The position numbers and the translations under genes are program-made. Shown here one piece after another: positions 1-6,935 of a stretch of DNA of 42,298 bases (within the stretch, counting starts at the first letter, position 1; each line of letters starts with the position of its first letter). The notes under the pieces were generated by a model, which saw nothing but the letters and a program-made list of their open reading frames with translations, had not been told where the DNA came from and did no database searches. This stretch comes from an uncultured Chromatiaceae bacterium (GTDB lineage Bacteria; Pseudomonadota; Gammaproteobacteria; Enterobacterales; Alteromonadaceae), in the NCBI GenBank assembly GCA_946482615.1, contig CAMLSF010000012.1:1-42298 (forward strand). The letters are read 5' to 3'.

Positions 1-2
1 AT

Positions 3-79
<77 letters not shown>

Positions 80-97
80 TCCGTGTTTGCGGGGCGC

Positions 98-126
98 ATA
101 GTAGAGCTTTTGCCATAGCAGTGCAA
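98..126 (-). promoter_or_regulatory. sigma-70 promoter of tRNA-fMet with GC-rich discriminator
   Basis: On the minus strand, TTGCAC (121-126) and TACTAT (98-103) are separated by exactly 17 bases. The sequence just downstream of the -10 is GCGCCCCGC. A GC-rich discriminator is the known signature of stable-RNA promoters under stringent (ppGpp/DksA) control. The start site is not determined. Confidence 0.75.
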
Positions 127-265
127 GGCTTAATTCCAGTAAATCTGAAAGAAACTGACTGACTGCGCAATTATTAAACGCATAGTGCATTAAGCGTACG
201 ATCTGGCTGAGTCTCTGGCCGGGCAAGACGCAAATCTTTGTTTTTTGAGCTGAAAACATCCCAAT

Positions 266-291
266 GCTTTCGAAAGCGCTTCTGTTATAAT
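266..291 (+). promoter_or_regulatory. probable rlmKL promoter (extended -10) with a palindrome in its spacer
   Basis: TATAAT at 286-291 is preceded by TG at 283-284, giving the extended -10 pattern TGnTATAAT. No good -35 is present at the usual distance. A perfect 12-bp palindrome, GCTTTCGAAAGC, lies at 266-277 where a -35 or spacer would sit. It could be a binding site for a regulator. That is inference only. Confidence 0.6.
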
Positions 292-320
292 GTGCGCCAT
301 TTTATTGCAGGGCAGATCAT

Positions 321-2453
321 ATGTTGGAATTCTGGGCCTTAACATCCAAAGGTGTTGAAGAGCTGTTGGCGGATGAAATCCGTCGTTATCAAGGCGAAGT
401 GATTAAATTAGGCATGGGCGTGGTGCGCTTTAAGGCTGAACTTAAAGATGCGTATCAGCTGTGTTTATGGTCGCGTCTGGCAACCCGTATTTTGCGCCTG
501 GAACAATCCATCGAAATTGATGCCAACTCAGATCTGTATCAGGTGGCCATGCGCATTAACTGGCCTTCGTTAATGCGGATGGAGCAAAGCTTTGCGGTTG
601 AGTGTGTCGGTAAACACCCCACCATAGACAATACCCAGTTTGGTGGTATGCGGGTAAAAGACGCTATAGTGGATCAGTTCCGCGAGCGGTACGACGCCCG
701 TCCTAATGTGGATCGTATTGATCCGGACGTACGTTTTCAGGTGCGTTTAGAGCGCCAGCATTTTCATTTCTTCCAGGATTTCTCAGGCCCGTCCTTGCAT
801 CAGCGTGGTTATCGCAAAGAGCAGGGCGAAGCACCGTTAAAAGAACATTTGGCTGCGGCTTTATTAATTCGCTCGGGCTGGAAGGCGGATCAGCCTTTGT
901 ATGACCCCTTTTGTGGTAGCGGTACTTTATTAATAGAAGCTGCGCTGATGGCGCGGCAGTTAGCACCTGGTTTAAAGCGTGAAAAGTTTGCCTTTGAAAG
1001 CTGGGGCGACCACCAGCCAGAACTCTGGCAACAATTACGTGCTGAAGCCTTAGGCGCACGCAAGGCGATAGCCGAAGGTGTCAGTTTTGTCGGTAGTGAT
1101 ACCGATGAGCGCACCTTACAAAAAGCCCGTCAAAATGCGGCCCGTGCTGGTGTGGCTGACTATATTGAATTTATCTGTCAGGATGCGACCCAAATTCAGT
1201 CTGCTGTCTGTGCCGGTAAAGGCGTGATTATTACCAACCCGCCCTACGGTGAGCGGTTAGGCGATTTGCCACAACTTATCCCTGTGTATGCTGAATTCTC
1301 GTTAGGCCTGAAAAAACACTATCAGGGCTGGCGTTTAGCCATTATTACCTCAAGCCCGGATTTATTACGGGCACTGAAGTTATCCAAAGCCAAAAGCTAC
1401 AAGTTCACCAACGGCCCGCTGGATTGTGAATTTACCTTGTTTGATTTGACCGAACAGCAAGTGCAGGTCAATGCCAATAGTCAAACTGCGGCCTTGTTTT
1501 ATAGTGAAAGCGAGTCTTTTGGTAATCGGCTGAAGAAAAACGTCAAGCAGCTGGAAAAGTGGGCCAAACGCGAAAACATCAGTTGTTACCGGATGTACGA
1601 CGCGGATATTCCGGAATACAACGTGGCGGTTGACTGGTATGACGGCGAAGTGGTGATCCATGAATACGCCGCACCAGCTAACGTTGATGAACAGATAGCG
1701 CAAAAACGTTTGTTTGACGTGGTGAATCTGGTGCCTAAGGTGCTTGGCATTAGCAGCGACAAGCTGGTGCTAAAGGTCCGTGAAAAACAAAAAGGCAAAG
1801 AGCAGTACCAGGCACTGGCCAAAGCCGGGCAATACAAAGAAGTGACTGAATACGGCGCTAAGTTTTTAGTCAACCTGCGGGATTACTTAGATACCGGCTT
1901 GTTTTTAGACCACCGCGTCACCCGTTTGGCGATTCAGCAACAAGCCAAAGGCAAAAGAGTACTGAATTTATTTGCCTACACAGGCACGGCTTCGGTGCAT
2001 GCCGCTTTAGGTGGCGCTTTGTCTGTCACTACTGTGGATATGTCCAATACCTATCTGGACTGGGCCAAACGCAACTTTTTGATCAATGGTCTGGAAGGCA
2101 AGGCCTATCAGTTTGTGCAGGATAACTGTCTGGATTGGCTCAAAGGCTGTAAAAACCAGTTTGATTTAATTTTTGTGGACCCGCCAACGTTTTCCAACTC
2201 AAAACGGATGGAAGATACCTGGGATGTGCAGCGCGATCATGTCAAGTTGCTGACCATGGTGGGGCGTTGTCTGGCACCCAATGGCAAAGTGATTTTCTCC
2301 AACAATAAAAGACGTTTTAAGCTGGACAAAGCGGCGTTGGAAGAAGCTGGGTGGACTATCAAAGATATTTCGGCTCAGTCTTTGCCGGAAGATTTTAAAC
2401 GTAACCCGCATATTCACGTCTGTTTTGAGCTAGTCAAACGGGTTGAAGCATGA
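321..2453 (+). CDS. rlmL: bifunctional 23S rRNA methyltransferase RlmKL (m2G2445 / m7G2069)
   Basis: The 710-residue protein aligns end to end with E. coli RlmKL (702 residues). An N-terminal THUMP-type RNA-binding region (about 50-155, containing RPNVDR) is followed by the RlmL N2-guanine methyltransferase, with its SAM-binding DPFCGSGTLLIEAA and the catalytic NPPYGERL near residue 305. The C-terminal RlmK methyltransferase carries LNLFAYTGTASVHA and DPPTFSNSKRMED near residue 620. In the family the two halves modify G2445 and G2069 of 23S rRNA during large-subunit assembly. The ATG at 321 is the first start after the promoter and matches the E. coli N-terminus. Its stop overlaps the start of the next gene (ATGA), so the two are probably translationally coupled. 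Confidence 0.97.
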   Translation: MLEFWALTSKGVEELLADEIRRYQGEVIKLGMGVVRFKAELKDAYQLCLWSRLATRILRLEQSIEIDANSDLYQVAMRINWPSLMRMEQSFAVECVGKHPTIDNTQFGGMRVKDAIVDQFRERYDARPNVDRIDPDVRFQVRLERQHFHFFQDFSGPSLHQRGYRKEQGEAPLKEHLAAALLIRSGWKADQPLYDPFCGSGTLLIEAALMARQLAPGLKREKFAFESWGDHQPELWQQLRAEALGARKAIAEGVSFVGSDTDERTLQKARQNAARAGVADYIEFICQDATQIQSAVCAGKGVIITNPPYGERLGDLPQLIPVYAEFSLGLKKHYQGWRLAIITSSPDLLRALKLSKAKSYKFTNGPLDCEFTLFDLTEQQVQVNANSQTAALFYSESESFGNRLKKNVKQLEKWAKRENISCYRMYDADIPEYNVAVDWYDGEVVIHEYAAPANVDEQIAQKRLFDVVNLVPKVLGISSDKLVLKVREKQKGKEQYQALAKAGQYKEVTEYGAKFLVNLRDYLDTGLFLDHRVTRLAIQQQAKGKRVLNLFAYTGTASVHAALGGALSVTTVDMSNTYLDWAKRNFLINGLEGKAYQFVQDNCLDWLKGCKNQFDLIFVDPPTFSNSKRMEDTWDVQRDHVKLLTMVGRCLAPNGKVIFSNNKRRFKLDKAALEEAGWTIKDISAQSLPEDFKRNPHIHVCFELVKRVEA

Positions 2454-2683
2454 AGTTAAAGCTTTACAGCACCTGGGGTTGTCATTTATGTGAGCAGGCC
2501 GAGCAACTTCTGTTGCAGGCCGGTGTAGCAGGTGCTGTGGACATTATCGATATAGTGGACGATCCGGCCGCTTTTGAGCGTTATCGCGTCCATATTCCAG
2601 TGTTAAAAGTGAATGAACAGGAACTGTTCTGGCCTTTTGACCTTGCACAGATACAACAACTGCTTGCGCAGTCTGCAGGATAA
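2450..2683 (+). CDS. glutaredoxin family protein (DUF836-like)
   Basis: A 77-residue thioredoxin-fold protein. The N-terminus MKLKLYSTWGCHLCEQAEQL has the first beta strand followed by a CxxC redox motif (C11-H-L-C14). The segment RVHIPVLKVN contains the cis-proline position expected of glutaredoxins. The size fits the short DUF836/glutaredoxin-like family often found next to rlmKL and uup in gammaproteobacteria. A thiol-disulfide exchange role in the cytoplasm is likely, but no substrate can be named. It overlaps rlmKL by 4 nt and is followed 6 nt later by uup, so the three form one operon. Confidence 0.85.
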   Translation: MKLKLYSTWGCHLCEQAEQLLLQAGVAGAVDIIDIVDDPAAFERYRVHIPVLKVNEQELFWPFDLAQIQQLLAQSAG

Positions 2684-2689
2684 TACAGA

Positions 2690-4600
2690 GTGGAATTATT
2701 ACGTTTTCAGCAAGCCAGTCTGGCTTTTGGTACCCATCCGATTTTAGACAAAGTGGATTTCAGTTTATTTGCCGGCGAGCGGGTCTGTTTGGTTGGTCGT
2801 AACGGCGCTGGTAAATCGTCTTTTCTAAAAATCCTGACCGGTCATCAAAACCTGGATGATGGCCAGGTAGTACGACAGAACAATTTAGTCATCAGCCGCT
2901 TAGAGCAAGACCCGCCAGCCCGGGTGGATATTAAAGTGGCGGATTTTATCCGTGAAGGCGCCGGCGATTTAGCCGAAAAGCTGCAGCGTTTTTATCAGTT
3001 GGCCGATCATTTTTCTGATGCGACTGAAGCCGAACAACGTGAGTTTGGTGCTCTGCAGGCTGAACTCGATACCCGTCAGGGCTGGCAGTTAGAAAGCCGG
3101 ATTGAAGAGCTGTGCCTGCAGTTTGAAATGGATCCGAATACCACACTGGCTTCATTATCCGGCGGTTGGTTACGTAAAGCGGCGTTAGCCAAAGCTTTGG
3201 TGTCGCAGCCGAATGTGCTGCTCTTGGACGAACCGACCAACCACTTAGATGTGGCCGCTATTCAATGGCTGGAGCAGTTTTTTCTGAACTTCAAAGGCGC
3301 CATTATTTTTATCTCGCACGACAGGGCTTTTATCCGCGCTTTGGCCAGCCGTATTATCGATTTAGACCGTGGCGAACTCACTTCGCACCCTGGTAATTAC
3401 GCTGAGTATCTGGAGCGTAAACAAAAGATGCTCGAAACCGAGCAGCAGCACAATGCACTTTTTGATAAAAAGCTGGCGGAAGAAGAAGTCTGGATCCGTC
3501 AGGGCATTAAAGCCCGCCGTACCCGCAACGAAGGCCGGGTTCGGGCGTTAAAAGCACTGCGTAATGAACGCGCAGCCCGTGTCGAACAAATGGGCAAAGT
3601 AGAATTTGCTATTGAGCAATCGCAAAAATCCGGCAAGCTGGTGTTTGAAGCAAAAGGGGTTAATGTCAGCTTCAAAGGCGAAGCTGTGTTAAAAGACCTG
3701 AACGTCTTGGTGATGCGTGGCGATCGTATAGCTTTGGTTGGTCCTAATGGGGTAGGTAAATCCACTTTAATCAAAACCTTACTCGGCGAATACAAGCCAG
3801 ACAGCGGTGAAATTAAACGGGGCACTAACCTGGAAGTGGCTTATTTTGACCAGCACCGTATTCAGTTGGATTTAGATGCCACTGTGCAGGATAACGTGGC
3901 GGATGGGAAACAGGAAATCACCCAAAATGGCCAGACCCGCCATGTGTTGAGTTACCTGCAGGACTTTTTATTCGCACCAGCCCGGGCCAGAACTCCGGTG
4001 CGGGCTTTATCGGGCGGCGAGAAAAACCGCTTATTACTGGCCCGTTTGTTTGCCAAACCCAGTAATTTATTGATCCTCGACGAACCGACCAACGATCTGG
4101 ATGTGGAAACTCTTGAACTACTTGAGGATATTCTGCAGCAGTATCAGGGCACTGTGCTTTTGGTCAGCCACGACCGGGAATTTGTTAATAATACAGTTAC
4201 CAGTTCACTGTATTTTGCCGGTCAGGGCAAGGTGGTCGACATTGCAGGAGACTACGAAGACGTGGTCGCTTATCAAAAACGGCAGCAGAACCATGTAAAA
4301 GCTGTTGAAACAGTGCAAAAAAGTGTAAAACCTGTCGAAGAAAAGCCAGTTGAGCTTTCATCCGGCAGCAGTAAGAAGTTATCATACAAAGAGAAACGTG
4401 AACTGGAACTATTGCCCGCTTTAATCGAGACACTTGATGCAGAATTAAGTGCCTTGCAGCAGCAAGTGAATGATCCACAGTTTTTCCGGCAAAGTGCCGA
4501 GAGCACCCAAAAAACGTTGAACCTATTGCATGAGACCGAGTCGAAGCTCGCGCACGCTTATGAGCGTTGGGAACAATTAGAAGCATTAAATCAGCAGTAA
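2690..4600 (+). CDS. uup: ABC-F family ATPase Uup
   Basis: The 636-residue protein has two ABC ATPase cassettes in one chain and no membrane segments, as in the ABC-F class. Cassette 1 has Walker A GRNGAGKS (36-43), signature LSGGW (156-160) and Walker B LLLDEPTNHLD (about 177-187). Cassette 2 has GPNGVGKS (about 350-357), LSGGEKN (about 440) and LLILDEPTNDLD. The P-site tRNA-interaction linker includes KARRTRNEGRVRALKALR, nearly identical to E. coli Uup. A charged coiled-coil C-terminal domain (about 545-636), which binds DNA or branched nucleic acid in Uup, is present. Start is GTG at 2690, with AGGA 9 nt upstream. In the family it acts on ribosomes and affects transposon precise excision. 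Confidence 0.96.
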   Translation: MELLRFQQASLAFGTHPILDKVDFSLFAGERVCLVGRNGAGKSSFLKILTGHQNLDDGQVVRQNNLVISRLEQDPPARVDIKVADFIREGAGDLAEKLQRFYQLADHFSDATEAEQREFGALQAELDTRQGWQLESRIEELCLQFEMDPNTTLASLSGGWLRKAALAKALVSQPNVLLLDEPTNHLDVAAIQWLEQFFLNFKGAIIFISHDRAFIRALASRIIDLDRGELTSHPGNYAEYLERKQKMLETEQQHNALFDKKLAEEEVWIRQGIKARRTRNEGRVRALKALRNERAARVEQMGKVEFAIEQSQKSGKLVFEAKGVNVSFKGEAVLKDLNVLVMRGDRIALVGPNGVGKSTLIKTLLGEYKPDSGEIKRGTNLEVAYFDQHRIQLDLDATVQDNVADGKQEITQNGQTRHVLSYLQDFLFAPARARTPVRALSGGEKNRLLLARLFAKPSNLLILDEPTNDLDVETLELLEDILQQYQGTVLLVSHDREFVNNTVTSSLYFAGQGKVVDIAGDYEDVVAYQKRQQNHVKAVETVQKSVKPVEEKPVELSSGSSKKLSYKEKRELELLPALIETLDAELSALQQQVNDPQFFRQSAESTQKTLNLLHETESKLAHAYERWEQLEALNQQ

Positions 4601-4612
4601 CAGGGGACCTGA

Positions 4613-6259
4613 ATGAGATTATCGCCCGTAGTATTAGCCTTATTACCCGGCCTGGCCGCCAGTTCAGCCTATGCCGCTGTTTATCAGGTTCAGGAGTTGC
4701 CGGAAGTCAGCACTGTTCAATCTCAGTTTGGTGCGGCTATTAATGACAATGGTGATGTGGTAGGTAACGGCAGTTTTATCTATAACTTTCCGGTTGATGT
4801 CAGTCGATTAGATTTTGAAGATGCCAGTTTGATAGCATTGTTAACTGCTGAAGAAATTGAACAGGTCAAATTAGGCAATGTCACTGCTTCATCTTTGACG
4901 AAACTGTTAGGCTACTTACGAAATGCCAATAACAGCGGTGATTATACAGTCCAGCGTTATGTCGATGTTCTTGCATTAAACTTAATGACAGGTGCACAGG
5001 TTAAGATCCGGGAGCAGGCTGCTGTTCCGACGAACAGAGAATACCTTTACGATATCAACAGTAGCGGCAATGCTATTGCGTTAGCAACAGCACCTTTTAC
5101 TCTGCAAAGCTTTACTCCGGCAGCAACAGAATCAAATCCATCACCTGCAACTGTGCAGCTGTGGGTGCCTGATTTGGGCTACATCAAGTCTTATATTGTG
5201 AATGGCACCAGCGTCACTCCTTTACCTATTCCATTTGAAGAACTCGGTGGCGGATTTTCTAATGCAATAAAAATCAGCGAATCAAATTATATCGCGGGTT
5301 CTGGTAGTGTTGGCATGGACGAAACGACTAAAGAGTCGATAGAAGCCGCCTGTAAAGGTGAAACAGCTCCGGTGAACATTTGTTACAGCAGCGCTGCGTC
5401 TTCTGCTTATTATGAAAGGGCGTTGGTGTGGAAATTGAATGAATCTGGACAAATTTCTGCGCCTGTTGAGTACGGCTTTTTAGGTCCGGTTATAGAAGGC
5501 TCCAGTTTGTCCGGTTATATGAGTCGTGCCTTATCTGTTAATGATGACGGCATAGCTGTTGGTTATTCTACCTACACAGATGCAGAGCGTCGGGTGAGCC
5601 CAACACATGCAACAGTATTTGATGAAGGCGAAGTGTCGGCTATTGTCAATCCGCTTGACTGGGATTTCAGTTCGGCAAGCGATATCAATAACCAGAATAT
5701 TGTTGTTGGCAGCGCGAATAAATATATTAATGGCATACAGCGTAATCGGATGTTTATCTTCGATTACAATACAAAAACAGTGACTTACCCTAATGGTTTT
5801 TTCAGTAGCTCAGGCACTTTGCCCTATGCAATTAACGAAAACAACATGGTTGTAGGTGCAGCAGAGATGATTCCTGAAGACGGTACGACACGCCGCCAGG
5901 TTGCATTTTTATACAATATGCAAGACGAAAGTTTTGTTGATTTGAATACTTTGTTGCCTTGTGGTGCGGACTTTAATCTGGTCGAAGCAAAAGACATCAA
6001 TAACAACAATGAAATTATCGCCAATGCTATTTTTTCCGTTGAACAACGTGACAGTAAAGGCGAGGTAGTAAAAGATAGTGCTGGCAATCCGGTACTTGAA
6101 AACGTGACCCGTCCGGTGAAATTAACTCCTGTGCCTAACGGCACTATTGAAGACTGTAATGTAACAGAAGATATTACGTATGAACGCAAAGGCGGTTCTT
6201 CAGGTTGGTTAGGTATGTTGCTGTTACCTCTTGTCATGTTAAGACGACGGGCTAAGTAA
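4613..6259 (+). CDS. secreted DUF3466 family protein with GlyGly-CTERM anchor
   Basis: A 548-residue exported protein of unknown function. Residues 1-21 form a signal peptide ending in a SSAYA cleavage site. The body contains repeated INDNGDVVG-like, INSSGNAIA-like, VNDDGIAVG-like, INNQNIVVG-like and INENNMVVG-like units, a pattern seen in extracellular repeat proteins of the DUF3466/HAF-repeat type. The C-terminus GGSSGWLGMLLLPLVMLRRR is a classic GlyGly-CTERM sorting signal: Gly-Gly, then a hydrophobic helix, then a basic tail. In known systems this signal is cleaved by a rhombosortase, with export linked to type II secretion. SD AGGGGA lies just before the ATG, 12 nt after uup. A strong terminator follows. 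Confidence 0.88.
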   Translation: MRLSPVVLALLPGLAASSAYAAVYQVQELPEVSTVQSQFGAAINDNGDVVGNGSFIYNFPVDVSRLDFEDASLIALLTAEEIEQVKLGNVTASSLTKLLGYLRNANNSGDYTVQRYVDVLALNLMTGAQVKIREQAAVPTNREYLYDINSSGNAIALATAPFTLQSFTPAATESNPSPATVQLWVPDLGYIKSYIVNGTSVTPLPIPFEELGGGFSNAIKISESNYIAGSGSVGMDETTKESIEAACKGETAPVNICYSSAASSAYYERALVWKLNESGQISAPVEYGFLGPVIEGSSLSGYMSRALSVNDDGIAVGYSTYTDAERRVSPTHATVFDEGEVSAIVNPLDWDFSSASDINNQNIVVGSANKYINGIQRNRMFIFDYNTKTVTYPNGFFSSSGTLPYAINENNMVVGAAEMIPEDGTTRRQVAFLYNMQDESFVDLNTLLPCGADFNLVEAKDINNNNEIIANAIFSVEQRDSKGEVVKDSAGNPVLENVTRPVKLTPVPNGTIEDCNVTEDITYERKGGSSGWLGMLLLPLVMLRRRAK

Positions 6260-6275
6260 CTACATCTCTACATTC

Positions 6276-6301
6276 AAAACCTGCTTCGGCAGGTTTTTTT
6301 T
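6276..6301 (+). terminator. intrinsic terminator after the DUF3466 gene
   Basis: AAAACCTGC (6276-6284), a TTCG tetraloop and GCAGGTTTT (6289-6297) form a stable hairpin that continues into a run of T residues. It ends the rlmKL-uup-DUF3466 transcription unit. Confidence 0.93.
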
Positions 6302-6555
6302 GGCTTAGCTGTCGATGAGGTGGCACCACAAGCTGGTGCTTTGCACTGAGTTACGCGGCACCGATTGCTGCCTGCTTAGAAAAAATTCAAAAATAATAAA
6401 TTATTTTGTCATCAAATCTTAAATAACTTCAGTTTCTTACTTAATGTCAATAGGCACAGCGGAAGTTTCTTTGTGGAACCTTTTGAGCAACTCAACTATC
6501 TATTAAAGTGCAACGCAAGTTGCTTGTTATTTATCAGATCGAGGAAGATTGCCTT

Positions 6556-6738
6556 ATGAAAAGACAGAAAAGAGATCGTTTAGAACGTGCTCACGCTCAA
6601 GGTTATCGCGCCGCTGTCACAGGTCGCTCAAAAGAGATTTGTCCTTATCAGAATTTAGACACCAGATCGCAATGGCTCGGAGGGTACCGGGAGGCGATGG
6701 AAGACAAAGGGATTGGCCTGTTTGCCCGGGGTCAATAA
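6556..6738 (+). CDS. rmf: ribosome modulation factor Rmf
   Basis: A 60-residue basic protein, nearly identical to E. coli RMF (55 residues) from MKRQKRDRLERAH to QWLGGYREAM. RMF binds 70S ribosomes in stationary phase and promotes 100S dimers (hibernation). The start chosen is the ATG at 6556, with GAGGAAGA ideally spaced upstream. An upstream in-frame ATG at 6508 would add 16 residues absent from the family. The C-terminal EDKGIGLFARGQ replaces the E. coli tail. The 296 bases upstream contain no other gene. That stretch is AT-rich before the start and probably holds the promoter (TTGTGG at 6471-6476 and AT-rich hexamers near 6495-6506), but no unambiguous site can be called. Confidence 0.96.
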   Translation: MKRQKRDRLERAHAQGYRAAVTGRSKEICPYQNLDTRSQWLGGYREAMEDKGIGLFARGQ

Positions 6739-6755
6739 TTCACGAATTCAGATAA

Positions 6756-6788
6756 CAAGGCCCCGATAACCGGGGCCTTGTGCGTTTT
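6756..6788 (+). terminator. probable terminator after rmf
   Basis: A perfect 10-bp stem, CAAGGCCCCG (6756-6765) with CGGGGCCTTG (6771-6780), and loop ATAAC, is followed by TGCGTTTT. The T-run is offset by four bases, so termination may be incomplete. Confidence 0.75.
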
Positions 6789-6808
6789 AAGTGCTTAACA
6801 GTTTTATC

Positions 6809-6935
6809 TATACCCAAAGTAATTGGAGTTGCAGCAAGGCGACAAGAGCGTGAGACCCCAGGAGCATAGTAGTCCTATGTGACTGGGGCGATGCCCGCAG
6901 TCAACAAAGCTGCGGCTTCAAGTACGAAGGGTATA
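6809..6935. repeat. ERIC-type intergenic repeat (127 bp)
   Basis: The element begins TATACCCAAAGTAATT and ends ACGAAGGGTATA, so its ends are TATACCC/GGGTATA inverted repeats. Its core contains GTGAGACCCCAGGAGC and GTGACTGGGGCGA, which match the sites of the classic ERIC primers, and the whole folds back on itself. The length is exactly 127 bp, the standard size for full-length ERIC elements of enterobacteria and vibrios. It sits between the rmf terminator and the TonB receptor gene, and its last base directly precedes the receptor's stop codon (TAG at 6936-6938, minus strand). ERIC elements are non-autonomous; no transposase is linked. Confidence 0.88.
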
